Notes: generated by a model not told the origin, from the sequence alone. DNA of 64,000 nucleotides from Morella rubra (GCA_003952965.2 RXIC02000471.1:1-64000), one strand, 5' to 3'; positions 24,072 to 36,331 are shown, counted from the first letter of the stretch. Numbers and translations are program-made.

Positions 24072-24789
24072 TAGGGCTGATCACTGGTACCATCGGTGCG
24101 CCGGTTAATCGGTACCCAATATACCAAAAAGCCAGGGATATTGGTGGTGGTGGTGAAACCGCTCAACGCTGGGCGGTTCACCTCTTCCACCGTTTTGTTT
24201 TGTTTTTGTTTTTTTTTTTATATGAAATACATGTTGATTACTAGCCTTTTAAAACGACCAACTACCATACTCAAGAGCTGCTAATATCTAATGCTATCAT
24301 AATATTTATCCTAACGAAGGAAATAAAAGCTGTACAAGAAAGATATTGCCAGAGTTGTACAAGGAAATATATGGTTAGGGCTGTACAAAGAAAGATATGA
24401 ACAACAAATGGAAAGATACCGCCAGAGTTGTATAAGGAAAGATATTGCCAGAATTGGCGAGTCTGTACAAGGAAAGATATGGACAGCAAAGTTAAAAATA
24501 TCGCCAGAGCTGTACAGGGAAAGATATCGCTAGAATTGATGAATCTGTGCAAGGAAAAAGTATGTACAGCAAAGGGTAAGATATAGACAGCAAACAGTAT
24601 GTTTTGAAGCTATGCCTCTCTCTCCGCTCGTGTTGAGTTTAGCCCCCCCAGCCGGAAGCCCACCTCTCTCTCTCTCACACACACACACAAAACAGTAACC
24701 GTCTGCCAGTACCATTAACACCAGTACCGGTAGGCACCAGTTACTGTTCTAAACTGGACCGGTGCTGGCATTGCCCATGCATAGCCCTA
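24072..24789. mobile_element. Non-autonomous hAT element (family A)
   Basis: The ends tagggctgatcactgg and, inverted, tagggctatgcatggg are flanked by an 8-bp TSD, cttcaatg / ctccaatg, with one mismatch. No transposase. The left part shares the blocks ccggttaatcggtacc, gatattgg and tggtgaaaccgctc with the elements at 27266, 54811 and 59768, defining one family. It lies in the presumed leader intron of the GT17 gene and contains an internal minisatellite. Confidence 0.8.
24325..24600. repeat. Degenerate minisatellite inside the hAT element
   Basis: About six imperfect copies of a 40-50 bp unit built from ctgtacaaggaaagatat and cgccagaattg. It lies wholly within the hAT element at 24072-24789. 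Confidence 0.7.
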
Positions 24790-25345
24790 CTCCAATGCCT
24801 TTGATAAGATCCTAGGAGGTATTGTGATGGCTACGAGCAACTCCCCTTTTGTTGTTTTTGGCAAACTATTTTTCTTTCGCCTTTTTAAGGATTTACTATG
24901 AGATTTTAGGAGCTCTTATCCCTCATGTTTATGCTATAAATTGATCTGTACTGACTTTGAAGAATATATCTGTGGTTCCTACTGCAACATTTTTGGCTTT
25001 GCGCTGGCATCTTGGCTGTATGTATCCAGAATTACTCTGTAGACCAATTTCAGAAGAGACAAACAGATGCCAGTATCTTCAGTACTCAATTTTAGTATTT
25101 GGCTGTCTAGAATGTAGGAACATTAAGGTACTGTCAATTTTCTATCCATCTTGAAAGTAATAGTTTCTTGCCGAAGTTATCTTCCTCTCTTTCTTCATGT
25201 TGTTCAGTGCTGACCTTGCTGTCTAGGTCCTACTTTTATTTCTTGAGAGAGGCAATTATAGAGTCCCTAACACGTATGTTGACTTTATGCAGGTGACTAG
25301 AGTTGGAAGATCCTTGATTTTTCCAGTTGCTGAATTGGCAGAAGC

Positions 25346-26476
25346 ATGTTAACTAGCCCTTCTAATAAATGTCCGTGGAGGAATGGCAAAAGACCTTTCC
25401 GCCTAACCTCCAAACGATCAGTCCCACCGAAGATCCTTTTCATCATACTTCTGATATTTATTCCAACTTGTGTGATTGGAGTTTTCAACTATGGCCAGAA
25501 GGTATCCTATTTTCTACGACCACTATGGGACAGTCCGCCGCCCCCCTTCCAACGTCTCCCACACTATTATGCAGAAAATGTATCAATGGACCACCTTTGC
25601 CGCCTCCATGGCTGGTCATTGCGCTCCCAACCCCGCCGTGTTTTTGATGCCATCATCTTCAGCAATGAATTGGACATACTGGAGATTAGGTGGCGTGAGC
25701 TTTATCCCTATGTCACGAAGTTCATAATCCTCGAGTCTAATACCACTTTCACAGGCATGCCCAAACCTCTCTTCTTTGATTCAAACCAGGCCCGATTCGC
25801 TTTTGCTGAGGGGAAGATTGTCCATGATGTATTATCTGGTCTAAGTGCGGGTGACAGATCACATGAAGACCCATTTGTACTCGAGTCAAAACAGCGTAGG
25901 GCTGTGAATGGATTACTTCGCCGTGCAGGGATTTCCAATGGTGACATTCTTATCATGTCCGATACTGATGAGATACCAAGCCCACATACCGTGAAACTAG
26001 TGCAATGGTGTGATGGGGTGCCATCCGTAATGCATCTGGAGCTCAGGCACTATATGTACTCCTTCGAGTTCCCTGTTGACTATAGCAGCTGGCGGGCCAC
26101 AACCCACATCTTTGGACCTTACACCCACTACAAGCATTCACGCCAAACCGATCTTATCTTCTCTGATGCCGGATGGCACTGTAGCTTTTGTTTTCGGCGC
26201 ATTCAGGAGTTCGTTTTTAAGATGACTGCTTATAGCCATGCAGACCGTGTGAAGCGGAGAGAGTTTTTGGGTTATTCAAGAATTCAGAAGCTCATTTGTC
26301 GGGGAAATGACCTTTTTGATATGCTACCCGAAGAGTACACTTTTCGGGAGTTGTTTAAAAAGATGGGATCCATACCCAGCACAGCTTCTGCGGTTCATCT
26401 TCCAGCATACTTGATAGAGAATGCAGAGAAGTTTTCGTTCCTCCTCCCAGGAGGCTGTTTAAGATCACCAGAATAA
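25346..26476 (+). CDS. GT17 N-acetylglucosaminyltransferase-like protein (MGAT3 family)
   Basis: An uninterrupted 376-residue frame of the usual length for plant GT17 proteins. It is a predicted type II membrane protein: a basic N-terminus, one membrane anchor at about residues 29-46 ([17 protein letters not shown]), then the lumenal catalytic domain. Hallmarks are [38 protein letters not shown], the metal-binding DxD motif in MSDTDEIPS (206-208), [18 protein letters not shown] and DMLPEEYTF. Mammalian GT17 (MGAT3) adds bisecting GlcNAc to N-glycans; plants lack that glycan and the role of plant GT17 members is unsettled. Expected in the Golgi. The start is fixed by family length and by the acceptor 54 bp upstream. 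Confidence 0.95.
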   Translation: MLTSPSNKCPWRNGKRPFRLTSKRSVPPKILFIILLIFIPTCVIGVFNYGQKVSYFLRPLWDSPPPPFQRLPHYYAENVSMDHLCRLHGWSLRSQPRRVFDAIIFSNELDILEIRWRELYPYVTKFIILESNTTFTGMPKPLFFDSNQARFAFAEGKIVHDVLSGLSAGDRSHEDPFVLESKQRRAVNGLLRRAGISNGDILIMSDTDEIPSPHTVKLVQWCDGVPSVMHLELRHYMYSFEFPVDYSSWRATTHIFGPYTHYKHSRQTDLIFSDAGWHCSFCFRRIQEFVFKMTAYSHADRVKRREFLGYSRIQKLICRGNDLFDMLPEEYTFRELFKKMGSIPSTASAVHLPAYLIENAEKFSFLLPGGCLRSPE

Positions 26477-27257
26477 AGTTTTTGACCATCCAAACGAAAC
26501 AAAAGATTTTGATATTTAGTACTTAGTATGCATGAAGTTAGGTTTCCGCTACCCTTTTCTCATGAGAGGCCTTAAATGCCTGAAAGTTCACGAGGCTGTG
26601 ACGAATGTGGCGTTTACTCCATTTGTTTGTCTCTTTGTGAATGCTCTCGAGAAAATAGCTGTAGACTCAAAAATTTTCCAGGAGAGGATGGTCTTAATTG
26701 GATCCAAACGTAATGTCTCTCTCTCTCTCTCTCAGAGCTGGCTCTTTCCTAAAAGGATTCGTAAAAAGTTCTACGGCTTACCAATATGATGATATCCATC
26801 TTTATCTTTCTATCAATTAGTGGTGTCATTTCAAATATGATGTAATTGAAAGATACTCTTAAAACTTGTCTGGAAAGAAGTATAAAAAAAAAAGAGGAAA
26901 GCACGTACTGTGTCTAATCGACCCATACCTACCCTCAAAAGCGCCGGTGGATTAAACAATTCGGGGTTCAGTAAAGCAAATTTGTTCAGGCTTTCGGTTT
27001 TTCATGCGAAGTAACGCCATTCAACGCTTGGAGATTTCTGCGCAAAAGCGCACTGTTCAACACTGCGGAAAATGTACGAATGAATATAAAACTAGTCGGA
27101 GAGAAAGATTTAAGCCCGATTGATACTTCTTGTTTATAACAAATTCGAACTGAATATTTGTGTAATTAATTTTTTGGACCATTGTAAAATTAACCCGCAG
27201 GCTGTTGATTTCCAAAGATAGTTTCTCTTTTTAATTAATTGATTATTAGTTAGAGTT
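26477..27257. other. 3' flank of the GT17 gene
   Basis: Probable 3' UTR to about 26870, with a CT microsatellite (26716-26733), then unassigned sequence with an A-run near 26884-26893. No gene seen. Confidence 0.45.
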
Positions 27258-27265
27258 ATCCTAGT

Positions 27266-28108
27266 TAGGCCTGATGACTAGTACAGATGACCGGCGCCCA
27301 GCGCCATTAGTACTGGTAAGCAATATCCCCGTTAAGTGGGGAATTTTGCCGATGGCGATGAAACCGCTCAGCCCTAGATAGTTTCACAGCTTCGTTTCCG
27401 ATTTTTTTTTTAATTTTTTTTGCTTACAAAATGGCATTGTTCCTCTTTAAAGAGGAACGACGCCATTTCGTTTATTGACTATTAAAACCTAATCTAAACC
27501 TTTTTCCCTTTTCTCGTTCTTTTCTCCCTTCCCTTCTTTGTTGCTATTTGGTTGCAATTTGCTCGGTTTGCATTTTTAGAAATTTTGTTTAGGTTTTTTT
27601 CAATTTGGTTGATATTTGGAAAGTTTTTTTTTTTTTTGAATATTTGGTGGTTTTGTTGCAAATGTGTTGCCCAATTTGGGTTGGGATTTGCCATTGATTA
27701 TTTTGGGTTGCAATTTATATTTTTTTGCAATTTGGTTGAGATTTGGAAATTTTTTCGAATCTGTGGCGATTTTCTGTCGATTTGGGTAGCAATTTTGAGG
27801 GGGGGGGGGGGGGGGAATAGGTTTTCAATTTGGTTGAGATTTGAAAAAAATTTCAAATTTGTTGCGATTTGCTCTTGATTATTTGGGTTGCAATTTTAGA
27901 AAGTTCTATTCGATTTGAATGTCAGAATTTTTGTAATTTTTGTTGAGATTTGTGATTATGGGTGGGGGTAACTGCTATTGCCACCGTTATATGCCAATTT
28001 CTCTCCTAACAGGGCTGGTGGCGGTGTCCATTTTTGGACAACCGCCCATATAATTGGTGGTTGCGGTGGGGGCAAAAACACCACCACTGTTGGTTATGCA
28101 CAACCTTA
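27266..28108. mobile_element. Non-autonomous hAT element (family A)
   Basis: A perfect 8-bp TSD, atcctagt (27258-27265 and 28109-28116), brackets ends reading taggcctgatgac and, inverted, taaggttgtgcat. The left portion repeats the family blocks (caatatccccgtt...gggg, gatgaaaccgctcag). The interior is T/G-rich with many ttggttgagatttgg-like repeats and a 17-G run at 27799-27815. No transposase. Confidence 0.8.
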
Positions 28109-28116
28109 ATCCTAGT

Positions 28117-29609
28117 TGTTTAGAAGTATCATTAACTCCCTTTTCCAAGTTAGCTTGAATAATTGCCTCAAGTCTAGTTGCACTTTCATGAGGCTCTGGT
28201 GACCATTCAACCCTCAAGTTAGTAGTTATGCCTTTATCCGAACATTATGCAGGAAGTAAGAGCCTTTATGATCACTCCCAGGAGGACTGGTTATGCTCGA
28301 TACCCGATTTCACCCTTATGGCTTTTAAAATATTAGCTTGAATAATCGTGATAAGTTATTTAATTAGATTATGTCTATTTTTTCCTTGAGTAAATTCACT
28401 TAAATCTATTCTATATAGGAAGAAATTTTGGATGAACCTTTCAAGAATCTCGTAGTATGTCAACTGTCAAGAGAACTCCTTTTAGGCTTTTGGCAAGACT
28501 TGTATCGGCGGGTTTGACAAATTAGAATTGGCCTTCCTTAAGAGTTAAGACTTTATAGTAAGTACTGTTCTATGACAGATAGTTAAAATAAAGGCAGAAA
28601 TATTGCATTAGGACGAACTTGTTAGTTGCTTCAGTAACATCAAGGTTGCCGCCGCAACTTCTCTGAAATAACATTTTCCCCTCGTAATCCATAACGTAAC
28701 TCCCTTTTCAAATAAGCTCAATAGCAGATCGTCGCAATTCTCACCCCAAGTTCAACAAATTATAACCATAGAGATATTAGCCTCGTGTGTGTGTATATAT
28801 ATATATATATATATGTACATGGATTATGTAATTAAATCATGTCATCAGCCAACAATAAATCTAAATTAGAGACGGTCCATTGTGGAAAGTTGGTATATCA
28901 ATTATTTGGAAGTCCAACATGGTCTTCGTGGATTACCAAACCAATGACTAACCCTCCGTAGAGAGGAAAACGAAGAAATCCTCCCCCACCAACCATTTTG
29001 TCCTGAATATGGAGCAAAACTGTAAACCCAATATACCCATTGATTAAAACAAATTCTTCCCGCAATTTTTTTTACCTTTTTCACTGCAGTAACGGTGTTA
29101 CTTGTGTGAAACTGAACACGGCAAAAATAAACATGCAAATTTGATGGTTTAAGTTCTTAAGTTACTTCACAAATTGTTGCGTGGAGTAAAATTCAAACAG
29201 CTCTTTAATTTGTTGCAATGTTTATTCTATTTAGGCCTGTCACCAAGTGAAAAAGGTTTTGATCCTAAAACTTCAGTCGTAACAAATTTTGATGTTGCCA
29301 ATATTAATGAATTATATTACTATTGGTTTAAATTGCATTAAATAATATATAGTGGCTCAATTGTTTTTTTTTTTTTTCCTTTTTTTAACTACACTATTAA
29401 TACATTGACTGATTCCATTTAAATAAAACTATTCTCATTCAAGTCATTGCATAAACGTGTTCTATGACAGTCCATATCAAATTAGTCAGCATATTAATGA
29501 TTCGACTACTAAATTCTCTTTCTTTTATCTAATTTAATATGGATGGTCTATGTTACTCGTTAAAATAGCGACAGAATGATAACTATTTATTAGGTACAAA
29601 CTTGTTAAT
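28117..29609. other. Intergenic stretch, no supported gene
   Basis: Contains a (TA)n run at about 28794-28814 and AT-rich DNA. A minus-strand frame at 28116-28217 (RVEWSPEPHESATRLEAI) looks protein-like for about 34 residues but matches nothing I know and runs on into the hAT element. Confidence 0.4.
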
Positions 29610-30242
29610 TTTTTTTTAATCAAAACCTCATGTAATTCTAAAACACCAAACACAAAACATACATCAAGGAGATTCAGTACCAGCATACAACCAAGGTAAA
29701 TCTAGAAAATGCTTAGAACTACGGGAAATGCCATTTATTAGACTAAACTCGGCGGCCGCCCAACGAGCAAGGTAGTGCACAGCCTCATTTGCACCTCTTC
29801 GAACATGAATAGCTTTACAACTATGCATCTTCCTGCCAAACTCAACAATCTCCTGCACAGTAGCATGGATCCTCCACTCCATACAATGAGGAAAATTTTG
29901 TATCGCCTTGATCATCAACTCCGAATCCCCTTCAAGCAATATGTCACGATAGCCCATTTGCCATGCAAACTCAATCCCCAACTTCGCTGCAGCGGCTTCT
30001 CCTTCCAATGGTTTGACAGCGTCTATTTTGGCAGAAGTTGAACCAGTCACCTTACGCTAATAGTCACGCATAAGGGCAGCTATAACCACAAAATTTTCTC
30101 TAATAGCGACGTCCACATTTACCTCAATCAACTCTTTCGGAGGCGGTTTCCAACTAGCAGTCCCACCAATCTGAAATTTCTATCGCCAAGTCACCCAATG
30201 CTCCAAGTCAATCTTCCTCTCTGCCGCTACGTACATCTCACT
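29610..30242 (-). mobile_element. LINE fragment: RNase H domain and 3' tail
   Basis: On the minus strand, WKPPPKELIEVNVDVAI, an in-frame stop, then EGEAAAAKLGIEFAWQMGY, LLEGDSELMIKAIQNF and RGANEAVHYLARWAA make up the RNase H domain that ends plant L1-type ORF2. A T-run on the plus strand (29610-29618) is the likely A-tail. The fragment stops abruptly against an oppositely oriented LINE piece at 30243. A host RNase H-like gene is less likely because of the stop and the tail. Confidence 0.8.
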
Positions 30243-30686
30243 TCAGGGTATGGATTTTGTTGACTTGGGTTTTGTTGGAACTAAGTTCACCTGGTGTAAT
30301 AAAAGACCTGGATTTACCAATATTAGGGAGCGTCTAGATAGAGGGATTGCCAATATTCCCTGGAGGGTAGTGTACCAAAATGCAGTGATTCAGCATTATG
30401 ATATCACCACATCAGATCACATACCGTTGGTCTTATCACTATACGGGTTGGAGCAGCTTGCGCCGAAAGCCTTACAATTTGAAGGCTTTTGGACGAGGGA
30501 TACGTCTTGCTTTGCCGTGGTCGCGTCGGCATGATCACAAGGAAGGGAAGTTTCGCCAGCATATGCTTTGTTCAAAAAAATCAGGGCCACGCGTTATGCT
30601 TTGCGGAATTGGTACAAACTTGCTAATTGTTACCTGAATAGAGTAAGCTAGAACTTTGGTGAGCCAAAAAAAAAAAGAAAAAAGTG
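30243..30686 (+). mobile_element. LINE fragment: end of the endonuclease domain
   Basis: The plus strand reads MDFVDLGFVGTKFTWCNKRP, NIRERLDRGIANIPWR and TTSDHIPLVLSL, the C-terminal half of the apurinic-type endonuclease of plant L1 elements, with the catalytic SDH. After a frame change KIRATRYALRNWYKLANCYL continues, then an A-rich run (30668-30686). The reverse transcriptase part is absent. Confidence 0.8.
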
Positions 30687-30689
30687 AGA

Positions 30690-33530
30690 ACTTGCAAAAG
30701 ATGTTTGACTTCGACGTTATATATCCAAGTATAGGCGGCCAACCAGCTCAAAAGTGGGCCTAATATGAAGAGTTAGATTGGGCAAAAGGAGAATCCCATG
30801 TCCTTTTTTGTTTTGTCCTCGAATGAAACATTCCTCCATACACGTTGCGTTGCGTTGCACCTAATCTTATCCTATCTAACGCCTGCACACCCCGTCTCAG
30901 CCTCCAAAAAAAACAAAAAAGCCCGAAATTTGGTCCTTTCAGATGCCCTTGACCATATATACCAATTTGAAAACAAGTCCTTTCCAAGTCCATCAGTCAA
31001 TTTCTTGAATATTGTTCTTGACAATAAACTCAGGGCATTGTTTCCTCAAATGTCTCGAATACAGAAAAATCATGCAGCAGTTGGAATTTATAACCACTCG
31101 TAAAAGTTGGAATTTATCTCATTTAGAGAAAAAAAAAAAGTTGGAATTTATAACCACTCATAGACGAAATGATAAAATCATAAATCCACTAGGTGGGATA
31201 ATGATGTCTTCAAGAGGGCAATAACTATGGTCCATCAAAGTTACCCTAAAGGAATCTGATTAATGCTCTTTATAAAGGAGTGGTCGAAAAATGATCTGCC
31301 ATATAATGGTCAATCAGCCAACAGTAGTACTACTGAATAACATTTTTGCAGTCCCATAAAGGTGAGGGTTCTACAGGCAGCCTCAACTTCTTCTGAACCA
31401 TCCAAATTTTTATAGCATTGGTAGATATGGCAGCTGAAAGTCCGTATGTAATAAGCAAATATCGGGCTCTAGTTGAGGAGAGGACAACCCGTTTTTTTTA
31501 TAAATTGTTAATTCGAGAGCTTGTTGGTATTATTGAACTCTAATATTAATGTTAAGTGTTCTTAAATCTTTTCAACTCTAAAAATTAACTTAATAGACGA
31601 AACTTTTCTCATACTTATAAACTGACTACTCTTCTACAGAGTGAAATTAACCCTAACAATACATGAGTGGTCGTGCACAAATCTAGTTTTGGATGCAGAT
31701 TTTCTGCTCTCAAAAGCACGTTACTATCATAGGTTGTCAAATACGCAAATACAATGAAAAGCCAATAAACAAGACACACCAAACAGATGTATGTTTCCTG
31801 AGGATTATGGAATGAAATTAAGCTGTCGCATCAACTTATAGAAGTGTAATTCTACAAGCAACATTTTTCTCTATATAAGGCGGTTTATGGCTCAAATGGA
31901 ACAAAACATGTCAACACTGGAATAAACACACAACTTGAAAATGACTTCAAAAGTGAAAACAAACCGAAAGAATAAATGATCACTCCAATCTAGAGGTTGA
32001 TATTTATTTATTAATCTACAGAATAGAATATATATACACAATACGTAATAGAGACATATATACATGATTTGTTGTAGAATATTCTAGCTATTAACGTATC
32101 AGTAAGTTTGGCATTAAAAAAATTAATAACATAATAATTATTATATTATATCCATAATTGGCTCATTATGTTTCGAGTTAACATGCACATCGAGTCATGT
32201 ATTTTTATAATATATTGTTTTAATTCCAAATAATTTAAGATAATTCAAGTTTATCTGAGGTGAACAATCGATGAAAGAGTGGTCTTCGAAATTCCATATT
32301 TGGAGTTACTGGAAAAGACAAACGAGATGTACAATCCATGTACCAAATTTTTAATCAACTTATAAAGCCAGGTTTCAAGCAAATTTAATCAACGAAATGT
32401 AAGATGCACTACGTATCGAATCAATTCAGAATAATCATAAGAAATACTTCCTTGTACGAGTTTGTAAGTGGCCTCAAAGAAGAAAGAAATAAAAACAAAA
32501 GCTCTTTAAGCATTGAGTAGGAAAAAAAACCTTACCACTGTAGACAGTACAGTAGAGATAAGACTCCTACCCATATTCCAGACCCTTCGCCTCTTACTAT
32601 CATGCCTTTAGTGCAGCGCCGAGTCAGAATATAGATTATAGGGGGAAAACTACAATATACTAATTTTGAGGCGCCAATGTAAATATAAAATTAGGAAAAA
32701 TAAAGCCAAAAATTAAAAAACAAATCTTAATTTTTGGGGATCTAGTCCCCGGCTTTCCCCCCATTATGTAGCTGGTATATGCACGAATAGTTATCTTAGG
32801 GATGGAGTTGAATCGTAGCCTCGTCCAACCCTTCTCCAGTGGAAGTCGACGATGCCTTGCACGGTGGTCGTGTTATGTCTCAATCCTTGTGTCCAATTTA
32901 TATTTATATCTTCGAACTTTGTAGCTGGTTGTGTTCGATCGTGTATTGGCCTTTGTGGACGATTTGTGTTTGTATCTCAACTCTTGTGGTCAATTGTGTT
33001 TCTGATGTACTCTTGCACTTGTGCTAGGTTTGGTCTCCGAATTCTTGTATTTGGCTTGTCCTATGGCCTTTGTGCCCTGTCACCAAGAGCTTTATGCCCT
33101 CTATTATGATTGTAGGACCTTCGAGTCTGTTTAAATTTTTCGTTGCCTCTTTGAGGCTTTTTTTGTATTTTACCAACTGTAATTTTCTCGAATATTAATA
33201 TATGTATTGAAGATTGTCTAGAAAAAAATGATGGAAAATAACTAATGTCTTAGCCCATAGCAAATGAGTGTCTCTAGATCTACATTTTCATTTATACCTT
33301 TCATGACTGATTTCTAGTACGATATGGTGCTATTATAGTCATGTCTAGGTAAAGAGCTCAACACCTAGTCTTTCCCTTGTCCAATTTTGGATCAGAAGGA
33401 AAATGAGGCTAAGAAAAAGAAAAGGAGATCTTCACTTTTAGGCCTTAAACTACATCAAGATGTCAAAAAGAGGTCTAAATTACCAAAATCGTCAGATTTA
33501 ACCCCAAAACTATCAAGATTTATTAATGTT
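30690..33530. other. Intergenic stretch, no supported gene
   Basis: Contains a short direct repeat (gttggaatttataaccactc, 31079 and 31138) and AT-rich sequence. At 32800-33227 a GC-richer segment ends in ttaatatatgtattgaagat and an A-run, resembling a LINE 3' UTR, but with no coding match or TSD. No gene was recognised. Confidence 0.4.
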
Positions 33531-33535
33531 CACTC

Positions 33536-33815
33536 TGTGAATCTACCACTCATCCCAAAAGTTTAAGCTGATAGGAAGAGAGATATTTTATTATTTGAAC
33601 TATATTCTCTAACACTCCCCCTCATGTGTGGGTCGGACTCCCTTTAATTGGGAGGCCCAATACATGCAATATTTAATTGAAATTGGGGTGAAGTGCGGAG
33701 TCAGGTCTCAAACTCAAGACCTTGACTTTGATACCATGTGAATCTATCACTCATCTCAAAAGTTTAAGCTGATAGGAAGAGGGAGATTTTATTATTTGAA
33801 TTATATTCTCTAACA
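33536..33815 (-). mobile_element. TRIM (terminal-repeat retrotransposon in miniature)
   Basis: Two 79-bp LTRs (5' LTR 33737-33815, 3' LTR 33536-33614), each starting tgttagag and ending ttcaca, differ at about five positions. A perfect 5-bp TSD, cactc, lies at 33531-33535 and 33816-33820. Directly inside the 5' LTR is a primer-binding site tggtatcaaagtc (33724-33736) of the initiator-Met tRNA type. A purine-rich tract (gaggggga) precedes the 3' LTR. The 122-bp interior has no coding capacity, as is normal for TRIMs, which depend on other elements. It looks structurally whole; LTR divergence suggests moderate age. Confidence 0.9.
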
Positions 33816-34169
33816 CACTCTATTATAAGATCCAATAGTCAATATTGTGCTACATCGCCTATTTTGTGTGTGGATAGTGGAATCTCTTTCTTTATTGTTC
33901 ACTTTTTTTATGTTCATTCTGTTTGTTAGATAATTAAGCTTTTACATTTTGGATAAAAATCATCTCCAATTTGTTATCCAAAATGAACCATCCAATTAAA
34001 AAAGGTAGACATATAGTGCATAAAATGTTATAGAGTTCACATTGTCTAGTAATTAATACAGACACATTGAATGTTGTAAGACCCACACAATGTGTATATT
34101 TTTCTCCAAATTAGATTGTCGAGTTTGGATAGCAAATTAAAGAGAATTTTAGTCCTTGCATATTTATTA

Positions 34170-34687
34170 GGCTTAATTACTCCATTGGTTCTTATGGTAT
34201 TTCGAAATCTAAAACTAGTCACTATGGTATTTTTCGTCCTAAAGTAGTCCATGTGAAATATTAATGTGTCAATATAGCCCTTTTCGTCGATTGTTACCTA
34301 CATTTAGATATCAAACTCCTATGTGGTTAATGGACACGTCCTAAACAATACCAGACATTCATGTGTCAATTTTCAATGGTAAAAAATTCACGAGTGTCCC
34401 CTCACGTATGCTGACACATCAAATCAAAGGTCTCACCAAGATCAAATATATGTCATGCAGAGGTGATACTAATTAATTTTTAACCACTAGGAATGGAAAC
34501 GTGAAAATCTGGTATTATTTATGACGTGTCCCCGCTAGCCACATAGGAGTTTGTTGTCCAAATGCATACGTTAGTTGATCGAAATGGTTATATTGGCACA
34601 TTAATATTCCATAGGGACTATTTCAGGATGAAAAATAACCTAAAGACCAGTTTAAATACCATAGGGACTAATAAAGTAATTAAGCCC
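34170..34687. mobile_element. Foldback MITE
   Basis: The ends ggcttaattactcc and, inverted, gggcttaattacttt begin arms that stay complementary for about 200 bp (shared blocks tatggtattt, aatattaatgtg, aaactcctatgtgg, aataccaga), leaving a loop of about 100 bp. No TSD could be assigned with confidence. Weaker related sequence with tcccttaaac and aatttaaaatgtgcat blocks follows at 34790-34990. Confidence 0.7.
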
Positions 34688-34990
34688 TTTTTTTTCTAAG
34701 TAAGTAATTAAGCCATTTGGTTTTCTATTAATATCTTTACAACAATCTTTGGTTGAAATCGAAAATACTGTATCGCATTTTTAAGTACTAAGGTGTTATG
34801 TACTTTGTAATTTGTCCCTTAAACAATTGATAATATATCACGCATTGCCACTAAAATTTAAAATGTGCATTTTTCAGTACTAAAGTGTCATTTTTTTTTT
34901 GCCATGTGCCCCTTAAACTATCAATATTGGCGTGTTACATGATGATGTATTTTAAATTTGTCCTCAACTCTAATGATAAAATCGTAATAG

Positions 34991-36321
34991 AAGGTACATA
35001 TTGAAACTTGTTAGTAATTTTGGAATGTAATTTGATTAAGTCGATAATTTGGGGTATATTGTAAAAAGAAATGAAAAAAATTCTTTTAAGATGTAAAGTA
35101 TAGTCAGATGAATCCTTAAAGACAGTTCGTACCAAAAAGAGACCGCGCTGCCTGCTGGTTGGAGACCACGTGAATAAATCAACAAAGGAGAAAAAAAAGC
35201 CGTGTGTGTACCACTGATCCACTGAAGCATCCGAGAAAACTCCGTCGAAAGCGACATTATATCAAATTGCATCGTCTAATTTCGCTGCCTTTTCAGACAG
35301 GGTCCCGTGGGAAAACGATTTCACTCTCTTGGATGCTAAAGTGCACTTAGTTTGCAAAATCTCTTTTGACAGTCCACCTCAACATAGAAAAGTCAATAAA
35401 CAGTAGTAATCGTTTCCTATTTGGGATGATTTTTAATTCTCATACAAGAATTTTCTGCACTTTCCTGTACAATTAAAAGAAAAATAGACATTGCATTAGG
35501 ATTATGTTGTCTCAAATTTTATATAAATAATATTAAATAGTGTAAAATTCAGTTATTATGTTTATTTTTCTCTAAATTATACTATATAATTCTCACAAAA
35601 AATTACAGACAAATTCTAAATTCTAAGTCAAACTTGATCTTAATTAAGGCCACTAGTTACCGTATATAAAATTCCAAGCGTATACAATAAGTTTGGTTAA
35701 ACGTCACCACTTGTTAAACCATTTAATTTGATGACCCTTTCTATCTTTTTTACAGGCAAGTGTCACGTTGTTTCATCAGTCATTTAAAAGAAGATACTCC
35801 GCACTTATGTTTTGTTTGATCCTCCCTTTATCTGTCTCTCTTCTTTTGGATTTTACGTTATTACTTTTTATGAAAGTATTTTCACTCTATAAAATGTTTG
35901 CCACCATGAGAAAGAGCGACCAATTTTCACTATATTAAAATTAGCTTCGCAACATGAAATATTTCTATCAAAATACTATTATTATTTTAGAGGACCTTTA
36001 AATTCTATACACAAAGAATTATGTCGACTTTGACCAAGATAGTGCTTGTACACACATCATAGGACTCTTTCTAAGAACACAAAATGATATCTATATCATG
36101 TAATAAATTTTATGACCAAAAGTATTTTATTTAGATTCTCCAATTTTCAATGGTCACATAATCCTTACAATTTCTTGTAATATGTAAAACTATATTACTC
36201 TATAGTATATGCAACCATTATCTAATTTTAATCTTTATATTTTAAGAAGGGTAAAATTATTTTTCATCTTTAATTTATATATTCATAAAATTCCTATTTA
36301 TATAGCATGTAATAACAAATC
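34991..36321. other. Intergenic stretch, no supported gene
   Basis: AT-rich DNA. A minus-strand frame at 34935-35222 has no recognisable domain. Nothing else could be assigned. Confidence 0.4.
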
Positions 36322-36331
36322 GTGTTAGAGC

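Larger units (their letters stand above)
21100..25291 (+). other. Probable 5' UTR exon and 3.8-kb leader intron of the GT17 gene
   Basis: A GC-richer, CT-rich stretch at 21100-21462 ends at a good donor (cagaaag/gtaaatatg at 21463). A matching acceptor (ctttatgcag) ends at 25291, 54 bp before the GT17 start codon. I infer a non-coding first exon and long leader intron, common in plant glycosyltransferase genes. No coding frame with domain content exists between. The intron contains the hAT element at 24072-24789. The exact transcription start is unknown. Confidence 0.4.

Noticed and set aside
28116-28217. Protein-like minus-strand stretch RVEWSPEPHESATRLEAI
   Set aside because: About 34 residues, no match known to me, and the frame continues into a hAT element.
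32800-33227. Segment ending like a LINE 3' UTR with an A-run
   Set aside because: No coding homology and no TSD; only general resemblance.
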